Assembly (NCBI RefSeq): GCF_000718165.1
Contig: NZ_JOEY01000048.1
Coordinates: 1 to 64,000, forward strand
Direction of reading: 5' to 3'
Length of the DNA stretch: 64,000 bases
DNA from: Streptomyces fulvoviolaceus
GTDB taxonomy: Bacteria > Actinomycetota > Actinomycetes > Streptomycetales > Streptomycetaceae
Shown piece after piece: positions 27,346 through 36,157 of the stretch (the first letter of the stretch is position 1; each line of letters begins with the position of its first letter). A program made the position numbers and the translations under genes. The notes beneath the pieces were generated by a model. That model was given only the letters and a program-made list of their open reading frames with translations, was not told the origin of the DNA and did not search any database.

Positions 27346-28176
27346 GTGCCGGCCCCCTCACCCAAGACCGTGATCATCAGCGGCGGAACCGACGGAATGG
27401 GCCGCGCTACCGCGCTGGCCCGGCTGAGCAGGGGCGATCACGTCACGGTCGTCGGCAGCAGCCGTACGAAGGGAGAGCGGCTGCTGGCCGAGGCGGGCAA
27501 CCCCCGTCTGCGCTTCCTCCAGGCGGACCTGTCCTCGATCGCCGACGTCGAACGCGTCGTCGCCCGCGTCCAGGAACGGCACGACACGGTCGACGCGTTG
27601 GCGCTGTTCGCCAACCGGGTCAGCCCGAAGCGCCGGGAGACCGTCGACGGGCTGGAGTACACCTTCGCCCTCTACTACCTGAGCCGCTACCTCCTCGGCC
27701 ACCTCCTGCGCCCCCAACTCGACGCGGCACCGGCCCCGTTGATCGTCAATATCGCGGGCGTCGGCAACGCCGCGGGCTCGATCGCCTGGGACGACCCCCA
27801 GCTGACCCACCGCTACGGCGCCATCCGTGCCCAGCTCCAAGCCGGCCGCGCCAACGACCTCCTCGGTGTCTCCTTCGCCAACCAGCCCGCGGGCAAAGCG
27901 CGTTACGTCCTCTACCACCCGGGCTTCACCCGCAGCGGAGCCGACGGCCACCCGAGCCCGGTGACCCGAGCGGCGATCAAGCTCCTGGCCCGGCTCTTCG
28001 CCCGCCCGGTCGAGGACGCCGTACGGCCGATCATCGACTGGATCGACACCCCACCGACCGACCCGCTGACCGCGATCGATCGCGGGCGGCCGGTGGAGAA
28101 GTCCCTCAAGACGCTCGACCCCGGGGCGGCCGAGCGCCTGGCTGCCTACACCGAGGGAGTGCTCAGCAGTCCCTGA
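27346..28176 (+). CDS. Short-chain dehydrogenase/reductase family protein
   Basis: The 276-residue protein has the SDR nucleotide-binding motif SGGTDGMG (12-19) and an NRV segment in place of the usual NNAG. The active-site region is altered: the normal Ser and YxxxK are not obvious (IVNIAGVGNAAG, then YGAIRAQLQAG). It is therefore an atypical SDR and may not be a standard oxidoreductase. GTG at 27346 has AAGGAGGA eight bases upstream. Divergent HxlR suggests electrophile or redox-linked control. Its end overlaps the convergent next gene by 14 bp. Confidence 0.82.
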   Translation: MPAPSPKTVIISGGTDGMGRATALARLSRGDHVTVVGSSRTKGERLLAEAGNPRLRFLQADLSSIADVERVVARVQERHDTVDALALFANRVSPKRRETVDGLEYTFALYYLSRYLLGHLLRPQLDAAPAPLIVNIAGVGNAAGSIAWDDPQLTHRYGAIRAQLQAGRANDLLGVSFANQPAGKARYVLYHPGFTRSGADGHPSPVTRAAIKLLARLFARPVEDAVRPIIDWIDTPPTDPLTAIDRGRPVEKSLKTLDPGAAERLAAYTEGVLSSP

Positions 28177-28555
28177 ACTCCGGCGACTGGTTCAGCACCT
28201 GCGACCGCACCGAGGTGAAGCGTGCGTACGTCTCACCGTCCAGCGAGGACGGGCGGAACGCCGCCACCCGGTGGCAGTTCTGGAAGGCGAGGGCCACGCC
28301 GAAGTGGCGTTCCAGGCTGCCGCGGATCGCGTCGCTGGCCAGGGCGCGCAGGAGCTGGCCGCGCTCCTGCTCGGACGGGGGAGGGGTCTGGTTGTCGGTG
28401 AACTCGGCCTTGCCGTCGTGGAGTTCGCCGGCGAGGGAGGCGATCAGGTCGTAGGCGTAGGGGAGGGACGTGCGGACGGTGTCCACGAAGTCCGCCTCGC
28501 GGATGTCACCGCGCTCGGCTTCGGCGAGGAGGGTGGGGGAGACGTCGAGAGACAT
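28163..28555 (-). CDS. SCO5389-family protein of unknown function
   Basis: The 130-residue protein has no recognised domain of known function but matches the Streptomyces SCO5389-type family in length, the start MSLDVSPTLL, NQTPPPSEQERGQLLRALA and the closing RSQVLNQSPEFRDC. It is encoded 43 bp downstream of the ATPase gene at 28599, the same pairing as SCO5388-SCO5389 in S. coelicolor as I recall it. No transmembrane segment or signal peptide is seen. The function is unknown; its fixed partner suggests it is a regulator or substrate of the ATPase. Confidence 0.82.
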   Translation of the reverse strand: MSLDVSPTLLAEAERGDIREADFVDTVRTSLPYAYDLIASLAGELHDGKAEFTDNQTPPPSEQERGQLLRALASDAIRGSLERHFGVALAFQNCHRVAAFRPSSLDGETYARFTSVRSQVLNQSPEFRDC

Positions 28556-28598
28556 GAAGGTGGTTTTCCTGTCTGTGTGTTGGGGGGAAGGGGGTTGA

Positions 28599-29534
28599 TC
28601 AGGTGAGGGATGCCGGGCCCGGTACGAAGTCCGGGTCGACCTGGGATGCCAGCTCCTCGCCCGCCCACGCCTGGGCGTTGCGCAGGTGGAACTCGACGGC
28701 GTGGCGGTGCAGCGTCGTCCAGTCGCGGGGGCGGGCGTCCACGGCCTCGCGCAGGATGTTCAGGGCGTGCCGGTTGTGGGGCTCCAACTCGCCTTCCGTA
28801 CGGCCCTGTTCGGCCGCCCGTACCCACGGGGAGTGGACCAGGTGCGTCAGGAGGTCGTCGCCCACCTGCTCCTTCAGGAACAGCAGGTCGTCCTCGCCCG
28901 TCACCTTGTTGCCGATCACGGCGATCCGGATCCCGAACTCGCGGGCGTGGTCGCGGTACTGGCGGTACACCGAGACACCCTTGCGGGTGGGTTCCGCCAC
29001 CAGGAACGTGATGTCGAACCGCGTGAACAGGCCCGACGCGAAGGCGTCCGCGCCGGCCGTCATGTCGACCACCACGTACTCGCCGGGGCCGTCGACCAGA
29101 TGGTTGAGGTAGAGCTCGACCCCGCCGAGCTTGGAGTGGTAGCAGGCCACCCCCAGGTCGCTCTCCTCGAACTCGCCCGTGACCATCAGCGGGACGCCGT
29201 CCACGTGCCGGACGTGCCGCGTGTGCAGTTCGTCGTCGCCGAGCAGGCGCAGGAGGCGCGAGCCGCGGCCGGGCGGCGTGGTCTTGATCATCGCCTCGCG
29301 GGAGGCGATGCGCGGGTTGGTGCCGCGCAGCTGGTCCTTGATGTCGTTGAGGTGCGCGCCCAGGGGCGGGGCGCCCAGGTCGTCGCCGTCGTGGCCCAGC
29401 GCCTCGGCCAGGTGCTGATTGATGTCGCCGTCGATGGCCAGCACCGGCGCCCCGGAGCCGGCCAGGTGGCGGGTGAACAGCGCCGACAGGGTGGTCTTGC
29501 CGCTGCCGCCCTTGCCGACGAACGCGATGCGCAC
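28599..29534 (-). CDS. MinD/ParA/CooC-superfamily ATPase (SCO5388-like)
   Basis: The 311-residue P-loop ATPase begins with the deviant Walker A motif GKGGSGKTT (7-15), followed by VLAIDGDINQHL and VVVDMTAGADAF (Walker B-like). These features belong to the SIMIBI class (ParA, MinD, CooC). CooC-type members load metals into enzymes; ParA-type members position cargo. GTG at 29534 has GGAG upstream. A Zur-box-like sequence lies 17 bp upstream, which would favour a zinc-linked role, and the small SCO5389-like partner follows. Specific function cannot be assigned. Confidence 0.85.
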   Translation of the reverse strand: MRIAFVGKGGSGKTTLSALFTRHLAGSGAPVLAIDGDINQHLAEALGHDGDDLGAPPLGAHLNDIKDQLRGTNPRIASREAMIKTTPPGRGSRLLRLLGDDELHTRHVRHVDGVPLMVTGEFEESDLGVACYHSKLGGVELYLNHLVDGPGEYVVVDMTAGADAFASGLFTRFDITFLVAEPTRKGVSVYRQYRDHAREFGIRIAVIGNKVTGEDDLLFLKEQVGDDLLTHLVHSPWVRAAEQGRTEGELEPHNRHALNILREAVDARPRDWTTLHRHAVEFHLRNAQAWAGEELASQVDPDFVPGPASLT

Positions 29535-29550
29535 TACCGCTCCATCTTTT

Positions 29551-29565
29551 TGAAAATGGATGTCA
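29551..29565. promoter_or_regulatory. Zur-box-like sequence in a divergent promoter
   Basis: TGAAAATGGATGTCA matches 12 of 15 positions of the Streptomyces zinc-uptake-regulator box TGAAAATGATTTTCA as recalled from characterised sites. It lies 17 bp upstream of the ATPase gene and about 85 bp before the GNAT-transporter operon, in an unusually AT-rich stretch. Zinc control of one or both directions is inference. Confidence 0.5.
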
Positions 29566-29649
29566 TGTCGGTAGGTTTAAGGCGTGTCTCCGATCACTGT
29601 CAAATCGACTGGCGATCAAGCCGCCCTCCTTAATGCATATGATGTGCAA

Positions 29650-30186
29650 GTGCGTCACTACAGCATCAGGGCGGCGAGCCCCGACGACCTCGAAGGTGCG
29701 CGAGCCGTGATGCTCGACACCGTCTACCGTGACTTCGGCACCGGGTACGTGCCGCGCTGGCACGGCGACATCATCGACCCGGCCGCCGCCTACCTCGCCC
29801 CGGCCCGCCACACCCTTCTGGTCGCGCTCGACCCGCGCGACGGAGAGGTCGTGGCCACGGCCGCCCTCGACTCCCGCGGCCCGGCCCACCCGCCGAACCC
29901 GCGCGCACTCGCCGAGCGCTACCCCTCCGGCGAGACCGCACAACTGCGTCGCGTGTACGTCCGACCCGAGCACCGCCGCCGCGGCCTCGCCCGCCGGCTC
30001 GTCCACGAGCTGCTGGCCTTCGCGGCCGCGGACGGCGACTACCGCGCCGTATATCTGCACACCGATCCGGCGGTGCCGGGCGCCGAGGACTTCTGGCGCT
30101 CGCTCGGCAAGGTCGTGCACGACGAGCGCGAGGAACCCGGCGGTGGCCAGGAGATCGTGCACTTCGAGATACCGATGGGGCGATAG
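29650..30186 (+). CDS. GNAT-family N-acetyltransferase
   Basis: The GCN5-related acetyltransferase shows the acetyl-CoA signature QLRRVYVRPEHRRRGLARRL (about 98-117) and downstream beta strands. The open frame starts at 29584, but codons before about 29650 have few G/C third positions and look like promoter. GTG at 29650 is therefore proposed, with TATGAT at 29638-29643 as a possible -10 and a leaderless message. Its stop is five bases before the lipoprotein gene, so it heads an operon with an ABC transporter and an MFS exporter. Acetylation of a transported compound is one possibility; substrate is unknown. Confidence 0.8.
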   Translation: MRHYSIRAASPDDLEGARAVMLDTVYRDFGTGYVPRWHGDIIDPAAAYLAPARHTLLVALDPRDGEVVATAALDSRGPAHPPNPRALAERYPSGETAQLRRVYVRPEHRRRGLARRLVHELLAFAAADGDYRAVYLHTDPAVPGAEDFWRSLGKVVHDEREEPGGGQEIVHFEIPMGR

Positions 30187-30191
30187 AGAAC

Positions 30192-31676
30192 GTGCGCAAT
30201 CTCCGACTGCTCCTCGCCGTCCTGCTCGCCCCGGTCCTCACCGGCTGCTTCGCATCCGGCGGCAGCGGCGACTCGTCCGACGACGCGAACGACGGTTCCC
30301 GGCTCCGCGTCGCCCTCGCCTTCCCGCCCGCCGAGAACCTCTCGCCGTACGGTGCCGACGCCACCCTCCTCAGCCGCCTCGGCGTCACCGAGGGGCTGAC
30401 CTCCCTCGACGCCAACGGCGCCGCCGCCCCCGCGCTCGCCGCGTCCTGGCGCCGCGAGAACGACCGCACCTGGCTGTTCGGCCTGCGTGAGGCCACCTTC
30501 CAGGACGGCTCCGACGTCACGCCGTCCGCGGTCGCCGCCGCCCTCACCCACGCCACAGAGGCCGAACCGGCGCCCGCCGCGCTGTCCGGCGTGACGCTCA
30601 CCGCGAAGGCCGAGGGCAGCACGACCGTACGGATCACCACCGCCGACCCCGATCCCGCACTGCCCCTGCGCCTGTCCAGCCCGAGTCTCGCCGTCCTGTC
30701 CTCCAAGGCCTACGGCGACCGCGTCGACCCGGTCGGCCACGCCACCGGCCCCTTCGAGATCACCGAGGTCACCGGCTCCACCGCCGCCACCCTCGACCGC
30801 TACGACGACTACTGGGGCGGCCGCGCCCAGGCGTCCGGCGTCGACGTGAAGTTCGTCGCCGACGGCACCGCCCGCGCGAACGCCCTGCGCACCGGCCAGG
30901 TCGACATCGCCGAGGCGATCCCCGTCGCCCAGGCCGCGACCCTCGACGAGGACACCCGCAAGGCGACGGCCACCACCCGCACCACGAGCCTGCAGCTCAA
31001 CACCGAGTCCGGAGCGTTCAAGGACGCGGGACTCAGGGCAGCCGCCCGGCAGGCCGTCGACGCCTCCGCGCTCTCGAAGGGCGTCTACGAGGGGTATGCC
31101 GACCCGGGCGCCGGCATCTACGGACCCGCCGTGACCTGGGCCGAGGGCAAGCGGACCGAGCCGACCGGGCGTGCGAAGGCCGCCGATCCCGACGGGACCA
31201 CGATCACCCTCGCCACGTACGACAACCGGCCCGAACTCCCCGAAGTGGCCCAGGTGTTGAAGCAGCAGCTGGAGAAGGCCGGGTTCAAGGTCGAGCTGGA
31301 GGTGCGCGAGTACTCGCGACTGGAGAGCGACGCGCTGGCCGGCAGGTTCGACGCCTTCGTCGGCGCCCGCAACAGCCTCCTCGACACCGGCGACCCCGTC
31401 TCGGTCCTCGCCGGCGACTACAGCTGTGAGGGCAGCTACAACCTGGCGCTGCTCTGCGACAAGGACGTCGACCGGGCCGTGGCGAAGGCGGAGGGCGTCG
31501 CCGACACGGACAAGCGGCAGGACGCGGCCATGGCGGCCGAGGCGCAGATCCTCGGTACCGACGCCGTCGTCCCGCTGGTCCACCAGCGCATCATCACCGG
31601 CGTCGGCACCTCGGTCAGCGGCCTGCTCCTCGACCCGTACGAGCGCACCCTCGTCGGCACCGGCACCCGGCGCTGA
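30192..31676 (+). CDS. ABC transporter substrate-binding lipoprotein (family 5, peptide/nickel/opine type)
   Basis: The 494-residue protein starts with a lipoprotein signal peptide (NLRLLLAVLLAPVLTGC, lipobox LTGC, Cys19). It continues as an SBP_bac_5 extracellular binding protein with GLREATFQDGSDVTPSAV and RYDDYWGG segments typical of Dpp/Opp/Nik proteins. It would be anchored outside the membrane and pass a small peptide, metal chelate or opine to the fused permease encoded three bases downstream. The Zur-like box upstream of the operon favours a metal chelate, but the ligand is not readable from sequence. Confidence 0.9.
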   Translation: MRNLRLLLAVLLAPVLTGCFASGGSGDSSDDANDGSRLRVALAFPPAENLSPYGADATLLSRLGVTEGLTSLDANGAAAPALAASWRRENDRTWLFGLREATFQDGSDVTPSAVAAALTHATEAEPAPAALSGVTLTAKAEGSTTVRITTADPDPALPLRLSSPSLAVLSSKAYGDRVDPVGHATGPFEITEVTGSTAATLDRYDDYWGGRAQASGVDVKFVADGTARANALRTGQVDIAEAIPVAQAATLDEDTRKATATTRTTSLQLNTESGAFKDAGLRAAARQAVDASALSKGVYEGYADPGAGIYGPAVTWAEGKRTEPTGRAKAADPDGTTITLATYDNRPELPEVAQVLKQQLEKAGFKVELEVREYSRLESDALAGRFDAFVGARNSLLDTGDPVSVLAGDYSCEGSYNLALLCDKDVDRAVAKAEGVADTDKRQDAAMAAEAQILGTDAVVPLVHQRIITGVGTSVSGLLLDPYERTLVGTGTRR

Positions 31677-31678
31677 GT

Positions 31679-33460
31679 GTGCGACGGCAAGCGGCCACGT
31701 TCGTGTGGCGTGCCGCGCTCGCGGCCGCCCTCGTCTGCGGCATCGGTCTGCTGCCCTGGCTGACGCGGACCGATCCGGCGCTGACCGTGCTCAAGGCGCG
31801 GTCGGCGGACCGGGATCCCACCCCCGAGGTGCTGGCCGACATCCGGGCCCAACTAGGGCTGGGCGATGGGCCGTTGCGGCTCCTCGGTCAGTGGCTCGGC
31901 GGGCTGTGGCGCGGGGACGCCGGACGGTCCTGGATCTCCGGCGACGAGGTCACGCCCGCCGTGCTCCAGGCCCTGGGCGCCTCCCTGCTGCTGATGGCGG
32001 TGGCGCTCGTGGTCGCGGTGGTCACCGCCGGCCTGGTCTGCGCCCGCACGCTCCGGCTCGGCGCGCACCGGCGGCTCGACGGGCGGCGCACGGCCGGCAG
32101 CGGCTCCGCCGTGCTCGCCGCACTGCCCGAGTTCCTCACCGCGTCCGTGCTGGCCACCGTCGTCGGCGTCCAGCTGGGCTGGCTGCCGGCCCTCGGCTGG
32201 TACGGGCCCCAGTGGACGGTGCTGCCCGCACTCGCCCTCGGCCTGCCCGCGGGGGCCGTCATCGGGCGGCTCCTCGACGACCTGCTGCCCGGCGCCTTCG
32301 CCGAGCCCTGGGCCCTGGCCGCCGCCGCGCGCGGACTGCCCGGCCGCAGCATCGCCCGCCAGGCCGTACGCCGTTGTCTGCCCGGACTGCTGCCCAACCT
32401 CGGGCTGTTCGTGGTCGGCCTGACCGGCGGATCCGTCGCCGTCGAGCAGATCTTCGACATCCCCGGCCTCGGCCGCACCACCCTCCAGGCCGCCCTCGCC
32501 CAGGACCTCCCCGTCCTCCAGGCCGGCACCCTGCTCCTGATCCTCCTCGCGGCCGCGGCCGCGGGACTCGCCGCCCTCGCCACCCGCCGACTCGCCGGCC
32601 CGGCCCTGCGCGACGGCGCCCTGTCCTCCCTGCACCGGCCGCAGCCGCCGACCCGCGGAATCCCGACCTTCGTCCACGGTGGACTGCTGATCCTCGTCAT
32701 CGCGCTCGGCCTGCCCCGCGACCCGCTCGCCCTCGACACCACCCGGCGACTCCAACCACCCTCCTGGACCCAGCCGTTCGGCACCGACGCGCTCGGCCGG
32801 GACATGCTCGCCCGGGTCGCCCACGGCGCGCTCGACACCCTGCTGCTCGCGCTCGCGATCGGCATCGTCGCCCTGGTCGCCGGTGCGCTCCTCGGGCTGG
32901 TGGCGCGGGTCTCCGGGCCGCTCGTCGACACCGTCAACGCCGTACCGCCCGTCCTCGCCGCGCTTCTCGTCACCTCGGTCGCGGGCAGCGGGGCCGCGAC
33001 GCCCGCGCTCGCCGTGGGCGTCGTCGCCTGGGCGCCCCTTGCCGCGCACACCTCAGCTCTCCTGCGCCAGGAACGCGCCGCCCTGCACGTGACCGCCACC
33101 CGTGGTCTGGGCGCGGGCCGTTGGTACCTCCTGCGCCGCGAACTGCTGCCCGCCGTTCTCCCACCCGTCACCCGGCACGCCCTGCTGCGGCTGCCCGGCA
33201 TAGCCCTCGCCCTGGCCTCACTCGCCTTCCTCGGCCTCGGCGCCCAGCCGCCCTCGCCCGAGTGGGGCCTGCTCCTCGCCGAGAACCAGCCCTACGCCGA
33301 GCGCGCGCCCTGGGCGGTCCTCGCCCCCGCCGCCGTACTCGCCCTCCTCGGCGCGCTGGCGGTGAGCGCGGCGGGCGGGATACGGCGAGCTCGTCCTCGT
33401 ACATCGGCGACCCTGGCCGAACGGCCGTCGCTCACCCGTGAGTTGGTGGAGACCGGATGA
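31679..33460 (+). CDS. Fused ABC transporter permease (DppB-DppC-type domains in one polypeptide)
   Basis: The 593-residue protein contains two complete permease units that are normally separate. The first (about 1-310) has a DppB-like layout with the EAA-type loop LPGRSIARQAVRRCLPGLLPNLG and FDIPGLGRTTLQAAL. The second (about 330-585) begins a new N-terminal helix and has FGTDALGRDMLARVAHGALDTLL and GLGAGRWYLLRRELLPAVLPPV, the DppC-type loop. No stop or frame change separates them. The stop overlaps the MFS start by four bases. The matching ATP-binding subunits are not encoded here, so the transporter must borrow ATPases or use genes elsewhere. Confidence 0.9.
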   Translation: MRRQAATFVWRAALAAALVCGIGLLPWLTRTDPALTVLKARSADRDPTPEVLADIRAQLGLGDGPLRLLGQWLGGLWRGDAGRSWISGDEVTPAVLQALGASLLLMAVALVVAVVTAGLVCARTLRLGAHRRLDGRRTAGSGSAVLAALPEFLTASVLATVVGVQLGWLPALGWYGPQWTVLPALALGLPAGAVIGRLLDDLLPGAFAEPWALAAAARGLPGRSIARQAVRRCLPGLLPNLGLFVVGLTGGSVAVEQIFDIPGLGRTTLQAALAQDLPVLQAGTLLLILLAAAAAGLAALATRRLAGPALRDGALSSLHRPQPPTRGIPTFVHGGLLILVIALGLPRDPLALDTTRRLQPPSWTQPFGTDALGRDMLARVAHGALDTLLLALAIGIVALVAGALLGLVARVSGPLVDTVNAVPPVLAALLVTSVAGSGAATPALAVGVVAWAPLAAHTSALLRQERAALHVTATRGLGAGRWYLLRRELLPAVLPPVTRHALLRLPGIALALASLAFLGLGAQPPSPEWGLLLAENQPYAERAPWAVLAPAAVLALLGALAVSAAGGIRRARPRTSATLAERPSLTRELVETG

Positions 33461-34680
33461 CCTCCCTGTCTGTCGGCCTGCGGAAGACGCCCGGCGGCAC
33501 CCGGCTCTCGCCCCTGCTGCATCTGCTGATCCTCACCCAACTCGCCTTCAACATCGGCTTCTACGCCGTGCTGCCCTTCCTGTCCGAACACCTGGGACAG
33601 GCCATGGGCATGGCGGGCTGGCTGGTCGGGCTGGTGCTCGGGCTGCGGACCTTCAGCCAGCAGGGCCTGTTCGTGGTGGGCGGGGCGCTGGCCGACCGGT
33701 ACGGCATCCGGCCGGTCGTCCTCGCCGGATGCGTGGTGCGGATCGCGGGGTTCGCCTGGCTCGGATACGCCGAGCAGACGTGGGCGGTCATCGGCGCCGT
33801 CCTGCTGATCGGGTTCGCCGCAGCGCTGTTCTCGCCCGCCGTCGAGTCCGAGGTCGCCCGGCAGACCGTCGTCCATGAGGAGACCTCGGGCGGCGACCGC
33901 ACCCGCGTGCTCGCGCTGTTCACCGTGGCCGGACAGGCGGGGGCGTTCGTCGGGCCGCTGCTGGGCGCGCTGTTGCTGGCGGTGGACTTCCGCACGGTGT
34001 GTCTGGCCGGAGCCGGGATCTTCGTGCTCGTCCTCGCCGGGCACGCCTGGCTGCTGCCGCAGCACATCCCGGGACGGGAGCGTGTCCAAGTCCGGGGCGG
34101 CGTCCCGGCGTTGCTGCGCAACCGGCGCTTCCTCGCCCTGTGCTGCGCGTACGGCGCCTATCTCCTCGCCTACAACCAGCTCTACCTCGCCCTCCCCGCC
34201 GAGGTGGAGCGTGCGGCGGGCTCGCAGGCGCCGCTGGCCTGGCTGTTCGCCCTGTCCTCGCTGCTGGTGGTGACCGCCCAACTCCCCGTCACCCGCTGGG
34301 CCGGCTCCAGGCTGTCGTTGCGTCGGTCCATGGTGACCGGGCTGTTGCTCATCGGTGCCGGCTTCGCGGTCGTCGCCGTGGCGCGGCCCGGCGACTGGAC
34401 CGGTACGGCGGGACTGCTGCCCGCGGCCGGCTTCGTCGTGCTGCTCACCTTCGGTCAGATGCTCGTCGCCCCCGTGGCCCGGGCCTGGGTCCCCGATCTT
34501 GCCGAGGAGGGACGACTGGGGCTGTACACAGGGGCGTTGTCCTCGGTCTCGGGGGTGATCGTGCTGGTCGGCAGCTCCGCCGGCGGCATGTTGCTGGACG
34601 CGGGGCTTCCGGTCGCGGTGCCGTGGCTGGTGCTGGCCGTCGTACCGGTCGCGGCGATCGGGCTGTTGCCGCGGCGTTAG
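33457..34680 (+). CDS. MFS transporter
   Basis: The 407-residue protein has about twelve hydrophobic helices and the MFS loop motif GGALADRYGIRPVVLAG (about 74-90) between helices 2 and 3. It resembles DHA1-type efflux proteins. Translational coupling to the ABC permease (ATGA overlap) places import and probable export of related compounds in one operon, an arrangement also found in metallophore systems. Its TAG stop (34678-34680) straddles the edge of the inverted-repeat element at 34678-34799, so insertion may have trimmed the original C-terminus. Confidence 0.88.
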   Translation: MTSLSVGLRKTPGGTRLSPLLHLLILTQLAFNIGFYAVLPFLSEHLGQAMGMAGWLVGLVLGLRTFSQQGLFVVGGALADRYGIRPVVLAGCVVRIAGFAWLGYAEQTWAVIGAVLLIGFAAALFSPAVESEVARQTVVHEETSGGDRTRVLALFTVAGQAGAFVGPLLGALLLAVDFRTVCLAGAGIFVLVLAGHAWLLPQHIPGRERVQVRGGVPALLRNRRFLALCCAYGAYLLAYNQLYLALPAEVERAAGSQAPLAWLFALSSLLVVTAQLPVTRWAGSRLSLRRSMVTGLLLIGAGFAVVAVARPGDWTGTAGLLPAAGFVVLLTFGQMLVAPVARAWVPDLAEEGRLGLYTGALSSVSGVIVLVGSSAGGMLLDAGLPVAVPWLVLAVVPVAAIGLLPRR

Positions 34681-34799
34681 GGCCTGTTCTGAGTTCCCCC
34701 GCCTGCGCCCCGACGCCGCGCCGCACACCGAGGGCACGCACCGAACGCCGCTGCGCCCGTGCTCCGCGCGGACGACGGGGGAACTCAGAACAGGCCCTA
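34678..34799. mobile_element. MITE-like element with 24-bp perfect terminal inverted repeats
   Basis: The left arm 34678-34701 (TAGGGCCTGTTCTGAGTTCC...) is exactly complementary to the right arm 34776-34799 over 24 bp, separated by 74 bp of GC-rich DNA without a gene. TA stands at both outer ends, compatible with a TA target duplication around a 118-bp element with 22-bp repeats. No transposase is encoded, so it would be a non-autonomous element mobilised in trans. It supplies part of the MFS stop codon and may also act as a terminator. A plain terminator is less likely given the long spacer. Confidence 0.65.
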
Positions 34800-34810
34800 G
34801 GATCGGCGGC

Positions 34811-35257
34811 ATGGAGACCCAGGACATCCGGGTGGAGATCGCCCGGGAGGCGGACCAGGAACTCGTCGACGCCTTCGCGCGCATGCTGCCGCAGCTGTCC
34901 TCGACCGCCGAGCCCCTCGACCTCGCGGCGCTCGGCCGCATCCTGGCCTGTGACGCCGACACCATGCTGGTCGCCCGTTCGGCCGAGGCGATCGTCGGCA
35001 CCCTGACGCTGGTCATGTTCCCCGCGCCCGCGGGACTGCGGGCCCGTATCGAGGACGTGATCGTCGACCACGCGGCTCGCGGTCAGGGCATCGCCGGGCT
35101 GCTGATCCGGGAGGCCATCCGGATCGCCCGGGAGGCGGGCGCCCGTACCGTCGACCTCACCTCGCGCCCGGACCGGGCGGCGGCCAATCGGCTGTACGAG
35201 CGGCAGGGGTTCCACCAGCGGGAGTCGACGGTGTACCGGGTGCCGCTCAAGGGCTGA
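34811..35257 (+). CDS. GNAT-family N-acetyltransferase
   Basis: The 148-residue GNAT protein carries IEDVIVDHAARGQGIAGLLIREAI (about 81-104), the acetyl-CoA pyrophosphate-binding motif with RGQGIA. The family ending SRPDRAAANRLYERQGFHQRES follows. It is a minimal single-domain acetyltransferase, cytosolic, with unknown substrate. It begins 11 bp after the inverted-repeat element and converges on the CDP-alcohol phosphatidyltransferase gene. Confidence 0.88.
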   Translation: METQDIRVEIAREADQELVDAFARMLPQLSSTAEPLDLAALGRILACDADTMLVARSAEAIVGTLTLVMFPAPAGLRARIEDVIVDHAARGQGIAGLLIREAIRIAREAGARTVDLTSRPDRAAANRLYERQGFHQRESTVYRVPLKG

Positions 35258-35262
35258 CCCCG

Positions 35263-36048
35263 TCAGGAAGCCACGGTCTCCGGCTCCCGCTCCGCGACGA
35301 ACTCCAGCTCCAACTCGCCCACCACGGCCTGCTCCGCCCGGTGGGTGCGCCACAGCCACAGGATGTCCCGGCCGAACGACCAGACCAGCAGGCCGAGCGC
35401 CAGCGCCGTCACCCCGAAGGTCGCCGCGTACGGCAGGTACCCGGACGCGGCCACGAGGAGCAGGATGCCCTGGAGCGCGGCCACCGTCTTGCGGGCCATG
35501 CTCGGCGGCAGCGGGGCGTTGAGCCACGACCAGACGCGGGCCGCGGCGACGAAGCCGTAGCGCATGCCGCCGATCAGCAGCGTCCACGGGCCCAGCGACA
35601 TCCCGACGTACACGCTGAGCACCAGGATCAGGAACGCGTCGACCTCCATGTCGAAGCGGGCGCCCAGCGGGGTCGACGTGCCGGTGGCGCGGGCGACCTT
35701 GCCGTCGACGCCGTCGAGGATCAGGGCCACCGCCGTCAGGCCCACGAACAGCGTCACCGGCGGCGAGCTTTCGAAGGAGTCCGCGACCAGGGCCGTCACG
35801 CCGCCGACCAGGGTCGCCCGGCCGAGGGTCACCCGGTTCGCCGGGCCGAAGGAGCGTGGCCGGGTGCGGTGCAGTGCCCGGGAGAGCACCGCCCACGTGG
35901 CGACGGCGAAGGCGAGGCCGGTCAGCCAGCCCGCCGGCCCCATACCCAGCGCCGTACCGAGCAGGGCCAGCAACAGGATCTGCAGACCCGCTCCCACCGC
36001 GGTCTCCTGCTGGACCAGCCTTGCGTCGTAAGTGTTGTTCAGGGCCAC
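35263..36048 (-). CDS. CDP-alcohol phosphatidyltransferase family membrane protein
   Basis: The 261-residue integral membrane enzyme carries a perfect CDP-alcohol phosphotransferase signature: [20 protein letters not shown] followed by EVD, matching DGx2ARx8Gx3Dx3D. Six hydrophobic helices surround it. Such enzymes replace CMP of a CDP-alcohol (for example CDP-diacylglycerol) with another alcohol, making phospholipids. GTG at 36048 has GGAGGA seven bases upstream. It is divergent from the dehydrogenase-PTPS-glycosyltransferase operon and may build its lipid acceptor or product. The alcohol substrate is not evident. Confidence 0.9.
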   Translation of the reverse strand: MALNNTYDARLVQQETAVGAGLQILLLALLGTALGMGPAGWLTGLAFAVATWAVLSRALHRTRPRSFGPANRVTLGRATLVGGVTALVADSFESSPPVTLFVGLTAVALILDGVDGKVARATGTSTPLGARFDMEVDAFLILVLSVYVGMSLGPWTLLIGGMRYGFVAAARVWSWLNAPLPPSMARKTVAALQGILLLVAASGYLPYAATFGVTALALGLLVWSFGRDILWLWRTHRAEQAVVGELELEFVAEREPETVAS

Positions 36049-36157
36049 CGCACATTCCTCCGGCCAGGTGACAGAGTCGATCAAGGCCGCGTACTGTGCG
36101 CGACCTGTGCACACCTCGGTACGTGAACAGCTTCCCGATCGTTCAGGAGGACGCCAG

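Noticed and set aside
30192..34680. Complete staphylopine-type (cnt) metallophore operon
   Set aside because: No nicotianamine-synthase-like or opine-dehydrogenase gene is in the operon; the OCD and saccharopine genes 8-11 kb away form another unit.
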